Below, in pieces: positions 9,443 through 16,824 of a stretch of DNA of 18,609 bases. This DNA is from Bacteroidales bacterium UBA1195 (lineage in GTDB: Bacteria > Bacteroidota > Bacteroidia > Bacteroidales > WCHB1-69). The stretch's first letter is position 1, and every line of letters starts with the position of its first letter. The stretch lies in contig DBYD01000037.1 of NCBI GenBank assembly GCA_002309855.1, forward strand, positions 9,547-28,155, in the 5' to 3' direction. Under the pieces are notes generated by a model. That model ran no database searches and was not told where the DNA came from. It saw only the letters and a list, made by a program, of their open reading frames with translations. A program made the translations under genes and the position numbers.

Positions 9443-9751
9443 ATGCCAAAATGGACGTTTGTATTTTTCGTATCTATCTCTATTTTTAGAAGTGTCCTTG
9501 TTTTATTAATTTGTGCCGTTCCTCCCGACTATGCAAATCCCATGAAACATAATTCGAAAAAACGGCTGCGCAAAAGTAATCAATTTTGCAATATGTTCCT
9601 GCATTTTTTTGTTTTAATTGGAGTTCTGTGTATTACATTGTTTATATATATATCAATGAGTTACGATTACAGTAGTACCGAAAAAAATATTAAAATTACT
9701 TGCCGAATGCACAATAAAAGAGGGGAAATGGCGTTATCTGACACAGATTAA
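9443..9751 (+). CDS. Doubtful small membrane-protein ORF
   Basis: 102 codons from ATG at 9443, ending 13 bp before the next gene. It encodes two hydrophobic stretches (about residues 5-26 and 50-70) joined by a basic loop (KHNSKKRLRKSNQ). The base composition is that of the AT-rich spacer and unlike the surrounding genes, and AT-rich DNA easily yields hydrophobic open frames by chance. No family was recognised. It could be a small membrane peptide co-transcribed with the following gene, but it is more likely a chance frame in the 5' untranslated region. Confidence 0.2.
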   Translation: MPKWTFVFFVSISIFRSVLVLLICAVPPDYANPMKHNSKKRLRKSNQFCNMFLHFFVLIGVLCITLFIYISMSYDYSSTEKNIKITCRMHNKRGEMALSDTD

Positions 9752-9764
9752 AACAAAACGGAAC

Positions 9765-12116
9765 ATGAAACAGACACCAATCCTCCTGCTTTCACTGTTG
9801 CTTTCCGTGTTCGCCGTTCCGGCGCAGGCGCAGATGCAACAGCGCGACCGACGTGCGAACTTGAATATTAGTGGTTATACCAACCTTTGTGTTTCGGCTA
9901 CGGGTCAGTTGTGGATGAGCACCGCCTGTGGTATTGTTTATACTGCGGATGACATCCATTCCACATGGCGCACGGTAATGGGTGATGCAAATAAAGACAT
10001 ATCAGGCAGAAGTTTTGAGTGTATGGCCGCTTGGGGAAAGCAAACTGCCGTAGCGGCCGGTTTCCTGTCCCGTTCGTTAAGATACGACTTTGTGTTTCGG
10101 ACAAACGACGGCGGCAAGCACTGGGATACCGTGGTTATAGACCCTAATCTTAAATGGGTACATGCCTGCAGTTATTTTTCCGATGGCCGCATTTGGCTGG
10201 GTTCAGGTGATGACATACTGGCATACAGTGCGGACAGTGGTCGCACCTTCCATGTGCTACGTACTGATTTTGATGGCGTAACAGGAATACAAACGCTTCA
10301 CATGGTTACTGCCGACAGCGGTTTCATGGGCAGTTTTCACAACAGCATCTATTCCACATCCGACAACTGGCGCACCATACACCGCATTCCCACTCCCATG
10401 GACCAACATTTGATATTACATTATCCCTATAAGAACGCTATTATTAGCAGCATCCGTAAATGGGGAGACTGTCTGATTGTCTTCGAGACGAATCGGGGAG
10501 GAGCGAGCGGCACCTTCTATACTCCTCTGACTGGTGAAATCCGTTGGCAACACACTCCTGTCAATTTTTCCTCTTATGAAGTGGATCCAGTTACAGGCGC
10601 ATTGTGGGCGGTGAGCGACAGCGGCCAGTTGGTGCGCCTCACTGATTGGGAGCACATACAGCATTATGGAATTCAAGTTGGAAGAATAGTGGGTGTGGTT
10701 GATGGCAAGGCCTATTGCAAGGGGGATTATTGTGTGCTGCGTGTCAGCCCTGACGGAAAAACGGACACCTGCGGTTTCTACACCACCGAACATCCCATTG
10801 TGCCGGAAAGATGGTATTGGCACACATTGTCTCATGGTTCGCGGATATGGGCCCGCGACAGTAAAAGCGTTTACCTGAAAGACAGCATTGGCTGGTACCG
10901 TGTGGCACAAATATCATGTGGATCCATCAGGCCGCATCCCGAATCGGCTGACCGTGTGATTGTTTACAGTGACGGCCACCATTATTCCGTGGATACCTCA
11001 GGGCATGTGGAGCCATATCTCTACCAGCAGCCGCTCGGCGATTTTGTAAAAGCAGGCTTGCGAGAGGTGGAAATCGTCACTTTCGCATCCGGATGCTTCC
11101 ATTATTCTGGGGATACGGTGCGTTATGATTCGCGTGACGGTGTTTTGCATGAAAGTTACAATAATGTTGAAAAAGACAACTCCCTGCATCGCACGTTGTC
11201 TGTGAATGAATTTGAAAATGCTTTGCAAAAACTCGGCGAACGCTATAACATCTTTCCCACACCGCAGGATTTCGGCCTGCAGGACACCACGGTGGATATT
11301 CATGCCGTATATGATGAGGATGTTCAATTTTGGAGCACCAGCCAGCTTGGCTACAATCTGAAGTTTGTCAATTATGCAGGCGACACATTGCGCATTTACA
11401 GCAGTGTCAGCGACGGTAGCAATTTTGATGGGAGCATACGCTTCCCCTGGCTTCTGCCCATGCATGTCACATCAGATAAGGTTTATTTTGTCACCTACCA
11501 GCCCTGCCTGTGGCAGGTTCTGAAAGAGATGATGCCGGACAGTATGATGTTGCGTGACCAGCTGGACAACATCACTTTACATCCGCTAAACGAATTGAAG
11601 AACGGAGACCTGCTTTTCCTTAAAGGCGGAAATGACAAAATGGATAAGGCCATCCGCGAAAGCACCGGCAACTACACCCACGTAGCCATTGTTGAACGGG
11701 ATAGTGCCGATTGTTTGTGGATTATTGAGGCTTCGACCATTTACGTGAGACGCATCCTTTATGATAACTGGAAGTGGCATGGGGGTGGTTTCGATGTCTA
11801 TCGTCTCAACGTTCCATTCGATGCCGCTGCGGTCATCGCCCGGGCCAAAAGCTTCGTCGGGCAGCACTACGACAACGCCTACCTGCCCGACAACGGCGAA
11901 CTCTACTGCTCCGAACTGGTTTATGAGGCCTATCTGGACAGCAACGGCAACCACCTGTTCGAATCCAAGCCGATGAACTTCCGCGACCAGCGCGGCCGCA
12001 TGCCCAGATACTGGAAAAAGCACTTCCGCCGCCTCCACATCCCTATTCCCGAAGGACAGCCCGGCACCAACCCCACCGACCTCTCCAAATCACCGCTGCT
12101 GGAGAGGGTGAGGTGA
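9765..12116 (+). CDS. Exported beta-propeller fused to YiiX-type permuted NlpC/P60 hydrolase
   Basis: 783 residues. The start at 9765 gives a good signal peptide (MKQTPILLLSLLLSVFAVPAQAQ). Residues ~25-590 have WD/BNR-like blades with Asp-box-type turns: RTNDGGKHWDTV (~112), YSADSGRTFHV (~153) and YSTSDNWRTIH (~195), as in sortilin/YCF48-like propellers. The C-terminal ~175 residues carry the circularly permuted papain-fold order: KNGDLLFL (~613), THVAIV with His639, IIEAS with Glu655, and YCSELVYEAY with Cys715 as the likely nucleophile. In the YiiX/YebB-like family this His-before-Cys order marks a thiol hydrolase acting on amide or ester bonds in the envelope. No T9SS tail is present, so it is probably periplasmic. 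Substrate unknown. A lipoprotein gene follows 37 bp downstream. Confidence 0.85.
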   Translation: MKQTPILLLSLLLSVFAVPAQAQMQQRDRRANLNISGYTNLCVSATGQLWMSTACGIVYTADDIHSTWRTVMGDANKDISGRSFECMAAWGKQTAVAAGFLSRSLRYDFVFRTNDGGKHWDTVVIDPNLKWVHACSYFSDGRIWLGSGDDILAYSADSGRTFHVLRTDFDGVTGIQTLHMVTADSGFMGSFHNSIYSTSDNWRTIHRIPTPMDQHLILHYPYKNAIISSIRKWGDCLIVFETNRGGASGTFYTPLTGEIRWQHTPVNFSSYEVDPVTGALWAVSDSGQLVRLTDWEHIQHYGIQVGRIVGVVDGKAYCKGDYCVLRVSPDGKTDTCGFYTTEHPIVPERWYWHTLSHGSRIWARDSKSVYLKDSIGWYRVAQISCGSIRPHPESADRVIVYSDGHHYSVDTSGHVEPYLYQQPLGDFVKAGLREVEIVTFASGCFHYSGDTVRYDSRDGVLHESYNNVEKDNSLHRTLSVNEFENALQKLGERYNIFPTPQDFGLQDTTVDIHAVYDEDVQFWSTSQLGYNLKFVNYAGDTLRIYSSVSDGSNFDGSIRFPWLLPMHVTSDKVYFVTYQPCLWQVLKEMMPDSMMLRDQLDNITLHPLNELKNGDLLFLKGGNDKMDKAIRESTGNYTHVAIVERDSADCLWIIEASTIYVRRILYDNWKWHGGGFDVYRLNVPFDAAAVIARAKSFVGQHYDNAYLPDNGELYCSELVYEAYLDSNGNHLFESKPMNFRDQRGRMPRYWKKHFRRLHIPIPEGQPGTNPTDLSKSPLLERVR

Positions 12117-12153
12117 AATAATAGAGGTAACCATAACGTTAAAAATTCTTATC

Positions 12154-12591
12154 ATGAAAAAACACATTATTTTCGGAATGGCCCTGTCCGTCGTGGCATT
12201 GGCAATGGCCTTTTACGGCTGTAACAAAGATGATAGCGTCTCCAATGCAAAAGTTGTAAAGATCACGAGGACGTCATGCGGGGAGCATTTCTCCGGTTCC
12301 AAGGCAAAAAGCCTTGATGAGGATGAGCGGTATGATGTGCGTTGGGATAACGGCCAGGTGGAGGTCACCCACGTGAACTGGGCGGCACCCTGCGACCTCC
12401 ATGATGTGACCGTGGATGTGAAAGTGGAGGGCAATGTCGTCACGGTCAACGAATGCGGCGATGGCGGCCTTGCAAATTGCATTTGCAAGATTGACAACAG
12501 GTGTCATATAATGAACCTGCCCAAAGGCACCTACACTTTTGTGTTCATGCTCTGCGGCTATGAGAAGCACCGCCAACAGTACACGCTGTAG
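12154..12591 (+). CDS. Small Cys-rich lipoprotein
   Basis: 145 residues. The N-terminus is a lipoprotein signal: KK, a hydrophobic core, then the lipobox-like FYGC with Cys23 as the lipidation site. Aspartates and serines after the Cys suggest export to the outer membrane. The mature part has seven further cysteines (42, 80, 101, 109, 111, 117, 134), enough for three disulfides, with ANCICKID followed by a NLPKGTYTF strand. This layout occurs in many uncharacterised small Bacteroidales lipoproteins. It lies 37 bp after the propeller-hydrolase gene and is probably co-transcribed, so it could be a partner or inhibitor of that enzyme (inference). No function can be assigned from sequence. Confidence 0.8.
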   Translation: MKKHIIFGMALSVVALAMAFYGCNKDDSVSNAKVVKITRTSCGEHFSGSKAKSLDEDERYDVRWDNGQVEVTHVNWAAPCDLHDVTVDVKVEGNVVTVNECGDGGLANCICKIDNRCHIMNLPKGTYTFVFMLCGYEKHRQQYTL

Positions 12592-12773
12592 GTGTTTTTT
12601 TCAGAAATCTTCATTTATTTTAAAGTCACTTAAATAAAAAAAAGTACTAACAAATATGATACAAATCTCCTTTTTTGAATGAAAATTTGGAGTTGTACTT
12701 CAGATTTTGCGATAAAATTTGAAGTGGAAGGTCAAAATTTCATTCCTTTCGGAAACGTGATGGACGTTGAATA

Positions 12774-12802
12774 CCCATCACGTAATAAATTCACATTTTT
12801 GT
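12774..12802 (+). repeat. 29-bp direct repeat, copy 1
   Basis: Identical over 29 bp to 12879-12907, 105 bp away. It begins CCCATCACGTAATAA and ends CACATTTTTGT. It includes the right arm of the perfect hairpin at 12755-12783. Confidence 0.9.
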
Positions 12803-12878
12803 CGGAATTATTGTGATGGACGTTCACGGAAATGACGTCGTGCATTAATATTCCGCCATTGGCGTTAAAAAAAATATT

Positions 12879-12907
12879 CCCATCACGTAATAAATTCACA
12901 TTTTTGT
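12879..12907 (+). repeat. 29-bp direct repeat, copy 2
   Basis: Second copy of the 29-bp repeat at 12774-12802. Here the following complementary element is imperfect (CATGATGG at 12915), so the hairpin is weaker than around copy 1. Confidence 0.9.
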
Positions 12908-12947
12908 TGTCTAACATGATGGACGTTGCAACGAAAACAAACGTATT

Positions 12948-13436
12948 ATGGACAATGACAAGGAGCATCGGTTTGAACTATTGGTGAGGCAGCACAAGCG
13001 GACCATCTACACGGTGTGCTATATGTTCTCGCACGACAAGGCTGAGATTGACGACCTGTTTCAGGAAATCCTCATCCGGCTGTGGAACGGTTTTGACACC
13101 TATGAAGGTCAGAGCAGTGCGCGGACATGGATTTTCCGTGTGGCATTGAACACGGCCATCAATCAGGACAAGAAACACCGCCGCCGCATTGAGACGGTGC
13201 CGCTGACGGTTGACATTGACCCATACGAGGCGGACGACCCGTCAACGCAGCAGATCCGCGAACTTTACGACCGCATCTCACGCCTTGACCTCATTGACCG
13301 CAGCCTAATCCTGCTTTGGCTGGAGGGGGTCAGCTACGATGAAATCGGAGCCGTTATCGGCATCACACCCAACAATGTTGGGGTCAGGTTGCTGCGCATC
13401 AAGGAAAAATTGGTGAACATGTCTAAAAACAAGTGA
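12948..13436 (+). CDS. ECF-type RNA polymerase sigma factor
   Basis: 162 residues, the usual size of an extracytoplasmic-function sigma factor. Region 2 spans ~8-80: FELLVRQHKRTIYTVCYMFS, then DDLFQEILIRLWNGFDTYEG (core-binding and -10 recognition) and ARTWIFRVALNTAINQDKKH. Region 4 spans ~107-158: LDLIDRSLILLWLEGVSYDE leads into the helix-turn-helix IGAVIGITPNNVGVRLLRIKEKL that reads the -35 element. The linker lacks region 3, as expected for ECF factors. The next gene, a membrane protein, starts 12 bp after the stop, so the two are probably one operon and the membrane protein is a candidate regulator. The repeat-rich leader upstream suggests autoregulation (inference). Confidence 0.93.
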   Translation: MDNDKEHRFELLVRQHKRTIYTVCYMFSHDKAEIDDLFQEILIRLWNGFDTYEGQSSARTWIFRVALNTAINQDKKHRRRIETVPLTVDIDPYEADDPSTQQIRELYDRISRLDLIDRSLILLWLEGVSYDEIGAVIGITPNNVGVRLLRIKEKLVNMSKNK

Positions 13437-13448
13437 AAGGGAATCATC

Positions 13449-14570
13449 ATGGAAAATCAGGAGAACAAAAATTTGAACGAACTGGAACAGCTGAAGGCAC
13501 AATACGAGACGTTAAAACAGCAGTTTGAACAACAAGAAATTGTCAATGACAGATTGATGAAATCGTCAATCAGGCACAGCACCGGTTTTTATAGGCGGTA
13601 CAGACGTATGCAAATCATACTTTATCCGTTGTTTGCCATTATAGGCATATTATGTGTCAAATGGTATCAGGGAAACGATCTTTCATTAATGCTGTTTTGG
13701 CTAACCTTCTGTTTGCTTTGTTTTGTCATAGAATTGTTGCTGACGCGAAAGCTTAAAATTAAAGAACTGGAAAATAACGATTTGCTTACCTTGTCCCACC
13801 AGGCCAGAAATTTCAAGAAATTATTTTCCATCTTTACCGCACTGAATTATTCAACGTGTATTTTAATTGTTTTTGGTGTGCTGTTTTCCAGAATAGGTAG
13901 AGAAATCCATTTGCCGGATTTGGATGCTGTGTTCATATTATTTATTGCCCTGCTTGTGTTATTTGCGCTGTTGTGTTTTTTTGAAATACGCTATAAAACA
14001 AGAGCTTGCGATGAAATTATCCGTCAGATGGAGGCTGTTGGAACCACGGTGGAAAAGAAAACCGGATTCAGTAGGGGACAGAAATGGCTTTGTGCGGCCA
14101 TTGTTGCCGCATTTGTCGGTCTTGATGTGTGGGCATGCGTGATTATAAGCTCACATGTAAAGGTGCCGGCGATGTGGGGTACAATAAAATTGGAATATTG
14201 GCGGGCAGCGGACGACCTTTCAACGGAAGGGAAACTGGAGATTCGGGATGCGGATGCCGACACTTTGGTAATCAGTCCGGAAATATTGGACGGCAAACCT
14301 TTGGTGAAATACGTGTCTGTAAGCAATCAGGATAAGGTATGCGACATATCCGCGCAGGTGGTAGCCGAGTTCACCCCCGAAGCCGCCCTGCTGTGGCAGC
14401 GGTTCACCACCCGGGCAAAGGGGAATCGCGCCGCATTGTATATGGATGGTGTTGAGGTGCAAACCTGGCAAATCCAGTGTGGCATTGACAACGGTTGTTT
14501 TTTCATCACTAAACAATGGTCGTCAAAGGAGGAACTGGAAACGTTCATCAAGCGGCTGGTCAGGCAGTAG
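13449..14570 (+). CDS. Sigma-linked membrane protein with SecD P1-head-like domain
   Basis: 373 residues. The N-terminus (~8-36) is a heptad-rich coiled coil (LNELEQLKAQYETLKQQFEQ) facing the cytoplasm. Five likely TM helices lie at about 54-71, 78-98, 131-149, 158-180 and 212-234, which places the C-terminal ~140 residues in the periplasm. That domain reads VAEFTPEAALLWQRFTT, then GNRAALYMDGVEVQTW, a glycine turn and SSKEELETFIKRL. This is the order seen in the SecD P1 head subdomain (FTxEGAxxFxxLT, GxxLAIxLDGxV, final helix), but here it is detached from the SecD channel. It is probably co-transcribed with the ECF sigma factor. A role as anti-sigma factor or envelope sensor is inferred from position; no classical anti-sigma zinc motif (HxxxCxxC) is seen. 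Confidence 0.8.
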   Translation: MENQENKNLNELEQLKAQYETLKQQFEQQEIVNDRLMKSSIRHSTGFYRRYRRMQIILYPLFAIIGILCVKWYQGNDLSLMLFWLTFCLLCFVIELLLTRKLKIKELENNDLLTLSHQARNFKKLFSIFTALNYSTCILIVFGVLFSRIGREIHLPDLDAVFILFIALLVLFALLCFFEIRYKTRACDEIIRQMEAVGTTVEKKTGFSRGQKWLCAAIVAAFVGLDVWACVIISSHVKVPAMWGTIKLEYWRAADDLSTEGKLEIRDADADTLVISPEILDGKPLVKYVSVSNQDKVCDISAQVVAEFTPEAALLWQRFTTRAKGNRAALYMDGVEVQTWQIQCGIDNGCFFITKQWSSKEELETFIKRLVRQ

Positions 14571-14654
14571 CAGATATTTGACATCCCTGGCGACAAACAT
14601 AATTTTTGGGCTTCATTCCGGACAGGCAGATGCGCTTCCGGTTGGCTAACAGCA

Positions 14655-15053
14655 TTAATATATCTCTGGTCGTGCCTTGTAGATGCAATAGTGCTTTTGG
14701 GAATGACAGAGCATGGCATCTTCGGGATTGATGTTCCATTGGGTTCCGTTTTCATCCAACGCAATCAGAATGTCCTCTTTTCCATAGCAAAGGTACAGCC
14801 ATTCGCCAGTGTGTTTCTTGAACAGCTCCGGCCGGCACCATGCCTGTATGGTACAGGAGCAAAAGCACCAGATATCGTCCACTAACTCACAAAGAGCTTG
14901 CCTCGTGACGCTGTGTGGGAAGGTGATGACATAACTGCCTTCACCACGCTTCTTCAGCAACGGCAGATTCTCAAAACTCTCTTCGTCATTGTTGTCCATG
15001 TTGTCGAGGACACATTTTTCCAACTGATCATAATCTGTCACATTGTCCAACAA
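14655..15053 (-). CDS. Hypothetical acidic protein, start uncertain
   Basis: Up to 132 residues from a TTG at 15053. An in-frame TAG lies a few codons upstream, and only ATT, TTG or GTG codons are available before it. The first ATG is at 14999 (114 residues, MDNNDEESFENL). The protein has an acidic N-terminus, then SYVITFPHSVTRQALCELVD, a Cys-rich stretch (CFCSC) and a plausible strand region GEWLYLCYGKEDILIALDEN. No family is recognised. It converges on the sigma/membrane operon and is followed upstream by a transposase relic, so it may be a 5'-truncated gene. The minus-strand reading looks more protein-like than the overlapping plus-strand frames. Confidence 0.5.
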   Translation of the reverse strand: MLDNVTDYDQLEKCVLDNMDNNDEESFENLPLLKKRGEGSYVITFPHSVTRQALCELVDDIWCFCSCTIQAWCRPELFKKHTGEWLYLCYGKEDILIALDENGTQWNINPEDAMLCHSQKHYCIYKARPEIY

Positions 15054-15195
15054 AATGCACTGCCCCTATAAAGCAAAACAGTCTTTCAATTATCCCCCTT
15101 CTTTCACTCATGAACATCGTGAAATATATTGTGCCTTTGAATTTTCAAAATTACAATTTTTTCAGACACCATGCGGCGTTTTGTTTTTTTATTTC

Positions 15196-15216
15196 GCACA
15201 ATCATCATCGTTGTGC
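15196..15216. repeat. Stem-loop beside the transposase relic
   Basis: GCACAA / TTGTGC form a 6-bp stem around a 9-nt loop (TCATCATCG), 21 bp past the stop of the Y1-transposase relic. IS200/IS605-type and REP-associated elements carry end hairpins recognised by the transposase, so this could be the element's right-end structure. The short stem makes chance possible. Confidence 0.35.
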
Positions 15217-15236
15217 AGTGGCTCTGCGGCGAATGG

Positions 15237-15404
15237 TTACGAAAAACAATCCGATTCCCAATTTTTTGGATTGTTTTGAATGTAGGCTGTAATTCGGTTC
15301 AATTCGTCTGTGTTCCGGATAATATGGTCATGAAATCCGGGTTGCCACGCAAATGGAATGTCGTTCAGGTTGGCATATCTGGTAATGGCGGATTTAAAGA
15401 GTTT
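15237..15404 (-). pseudogene. C-terminal relic of Y1 (REP-associated/IS200-like) transposase
   Basis: On the minus strand the frame ending at the TAA at 15239-15237 reads KSAITRYANLNDIPFAWQPG, then FHDHIIRNTDELNRITAYIQ and NNPKNWESDCFS. This is the characteristic C-terminus of Y1-type HUH transposases of the REP-associated (RAYT) kind in Bacteroidota: K-S-A-[VI]-T, FAWQxxFHDHIIR, and YIxNNPxNW before a short tail. The N-terminal part with the HUH motif is absent; the frame degrades upstream of a run of ten A (minus strand) near 15411. No start codon fits. It is therefore a decayed fragment, and the 10-bp inverted repeat at 15243-15277 lies inside its coding sequence. Confidence 0.75.
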
Positions 15405-15476
15405 TTTTTTTGTTTTCCGGACAATAAAACAAAGGGAAGTTGCGTTGTTTTTCTAAAGTTTCGATTGTAAATAACC

Positions 15477-16715
15477 ATGAAACCGAACAGAATCCGCAGA
15501 ATATTTCATATAAAAAAGTTGTCGCTCACCGCGCAGATAGGCATTGCCCTTGTGCTGGCAGTGGTGGCCGGCGTGCTTTTGGGCGACCAGGCGGATTTTG
15601 TCAACCAATATATCAAACCCATAGGGACTATTTTTCTGAACCTGCTGAAATTCATTGTGGTGCCGCTGGTTTTGTTTTCCGTCATGGCCGGCATCCTCTC
15701 CATGAACGACATCTCGAAAGTGGGCAGGCTCGGTTTCCGTGCCTTGCTTTATTTTATGGCAACCACCCTTTTTGCCGTAACGTTGGGGCTTGTCGTTCCA
15801 AGTCTGCTGAAAGGTTTTTTCCCGCTCATTCAAATCAGTCCCGAAGTGACAACGTCAACCGTTGATGCGCCGCATCTATCTGTTATGGAACAGATTGTGG
15901 AAATGTTCCCGAGCAACATCATTGCACCGGTGAGTTCCATGTCCATGATGCAGGTGATTGTGATAGCCCTGTTTTTCGGCATCGCCATGGTGCATGTTGG
16001 CGAAAAGGGTGAGATGGCCCGTAAGGTGACCCTTAGTTTCAACGATGTGGTTTGCAAGATTCTGGAGTATATCATGGCATTGGCTCCCATCGGGGTGTTC
16101 TGCATGATGACTCCGGTGGTGGTGGACAACGGCCCCTCGGTGCTGGGTTCCTACGCGGCCCTGCTGGTATTGGCCTATCTCTGTTTTGTCATCCATGCGG
16201 GATTGGTATATTCCTCCACCGTCAGGTTGCTGGGAGGCCTCCCGCCGCTGAAGTTCTTCAAAGGCATGCAGCCGGCCATGCTCTTTGCCTTCTCCAGCGA
16301 TTCATCGGTGGCCACCTTGCCCTACACGATGCAGTGTGCGGAAAGGTTGGGCGTCAGCAAGGAGGTGAGCCGCTTTGTGTTGTCCTTGGGTGCGACCATC
16401 AACATGGACGGTGTCGCCATTTATTTGGGTGTAACCTCGGTTTTTATGGCAGCCTGTTGCGGCATCGACCTCACCATGAACCAGTATCTGGCCATCGCCT
16501 TTGCCTCCACCGTGGCCTCCATCGGTACGCCCGGCATTCCCGGCGGCAGTTTGGCCCTGATGGCAATGGTGTTCGCCTCTGCCGGCATCCCCGTTGAATG
16601 TGTGGCTGTTGCAGCCGGCATTGACCGGATTATCGACATGGGACGCACCGTCATGTCTGTCACCGGCGATGCTTCATGCGCTGTTGTGATGCAGCGTTTT
16701 GTGGGTGGAAGATGA
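15477..16715 (+). CDS. Dicarboxylate/amino-acid:cation symporter (DAACS, GltP-like)
   Basis: 412 residues, the full length for the family. It is an inner-membrane elevator transporter that imports acidic amino acids or dicarboxylates with Na+ or H+. Hallmarks are present in order: HP1 serine loop SSDSSVATLP (273-282), TM7 GATINMDGVAIY with N309, M310 and D311, HP2 IGTPGIPGGSLALM (~349-362), and TM8 DMGRTVMSVTGD with D387 and R390. The Arg and Asp that bind acidic substrates in GltPh are kept. Two other ligand-site positions differ from GltPh: T314 corresponds to V313 here, and N401 to S394. The substrate may therefore not be plain aspartate or glutamate. The start ATG at 15477 gives the normal cytoplasmic basic N-terminus. 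Confidence 0.93.
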   Translation: MKPNRIRRIFHIKKLSLTAQIGIALVLAVVAGVLLGDQADFVNQYIKPIGTIFLNLLKFIVVPLVLFSVMAGILSMNDISKVGRLGFRALLYFMATTLFAVTLGLVVPSLLKGFFPLIQISPEVTTSTVDAPHLSVMEQIVEMFPSNIIAPVSSMSMMQVIVIALFFGIAMVHVGEKGEMARKVTLSFNDVVCKILEYIMALAPIGVFCMMTPVVVDNGPSVLGSYAALLVLAYLCFVIHAGLVYSSTVRLLGGLPPLKFFKGMQPAMLFAFSSDSSVATLPYTMQCAERLGVSKEVSRFVLSLGATINMDGVAIYLGVTSVFMAACCGIDLTMNQYLAIAFASTVASIGTPGIPGGSLALMAMVFASAGIPVECVAVAAGIDRIIDMGRTVMSVTGDASCAVVMQRFVGGR

Positions 16716-16760
16716 ATATGGCGGCAAAATGGACGCATGATGATTTTTTTCTGAACAGCT

Positions 16761-16793
16761 CCGCACAATAAAACCCGAAACGGGGCTTTAAAG
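16761..16793 (+). repeat. 33-bp direct repeat, copy 1
   Basis: Matches 17846-17878 with a single mismatch. It begins CCGCACAATAAAACCCG and contains the mini-hairpin CCCGAAACGGG, then GGC and TTAAAG. Weaker similarity (GCGGCA, GCATGA, GATTTTTTTC) extends about 30 bp upstream. The repeat lies 31 bp before the ATG of the 41-residue ORF. Read on the minus strand, CCCGTTTCGGGTTTTATT could also act as a weak terminator for the DUF5131 gene. Confidence 0.85.
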
Positions 16794-16824
16794 CATATAA
16801 AACACGATACACGTTATCAATAAC

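Larger units (their letters stand above)
9046..9764. other. AT-rich divergent intergenic region
   Basis: This 719-bp spacer separates the divergently transcribed giant gene and the propeller-hydrolase gene, so it must carry both promoters. It is markedly more AT-rich than the genes beside it, with homopolymer runs (for example the palindromic TGAAAAAAATTTTTCA near 9318). Apart from the minus-strand -7 candidate and the doubtful small ORF listed separately, no hairpin terminator, RNA gene or coding relic was recognised. Confidence 0.7.
12592..12947. promoter_or_regulatory. Repeat-rich leader of the sigma factor operon
   Basis: This 356-bp AT-rich gap precedes the ECF sigma gene. From 12755 on it is built of recurring pieces. 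TGATGGACGTT occurs at 12758, 12814 and 12917. CCATCACGT occurs at 12775 and 12880. Since CCATCAC and GTGATGG are complementary, several alternative hairpins are possible: a perfect 9-bp stem 12755-12763/12775-12783, and a longer stem 12775-12788/12809-12820 with a 2-nt bulge. The last TGATGGACGTT ends 20 bp before the sigma ATG. No convincing TTTG/TAnnTTTG pair was found, which would fit a promoter read by an alternative sigma factor. Confidence 0.55.
15054..15476. other. Relic-bearing spacer upstream of the symporter
   Basis: This 423-bp gap holds the Y1-transposase C-terminal relic (15237-15404, minus) and a small stem-loop at 15196-15216. Plus-strand open frames across it are shadows of the relic or chance frames. 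The symporter promoter must lie between about 15410 and 15476 or further up; no clear TAnnTTTG box was found. Confidence 0.6.

Noticed and set aside
12093..12116. Shared end GGAGAGGGTGAG/LLERVR with the ORF ending at 18508
   Set aside because: The match is about 12 bp and could be chance; the 18508 frame is not otherwise gene-like, so no common origin is claimed.
12774..12907. CRISPR array
   Set aside because: Only two repeat copies with a 76-bp gap, and the gap itself contains part of the repeat family; no cas genes nearby.
12732..12968. Minus-strand ORF with repeated KNVNLLRDG
   Set aside because: The peptide repeat is only the translation of the 29-bp DNA repeats in the leader; composition is AT-rich spacer-like.
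15243..15277. 10-bp inverted repeat (AAAACAATCC / GGATTGTTTT) as a terminator
   Set aside because: It falls inside the Y1-transposase coding relic (NNPKNWESDC), has a 15-nt loop and no GC-rich stem or U-tract.
16712..16771. 19-codon ORF overlapping the symporter stop (ATGA)
   Set aside because: Very short, ends inside the 33-bp repeat, and no similar frame is preserved at repeat copy 2.
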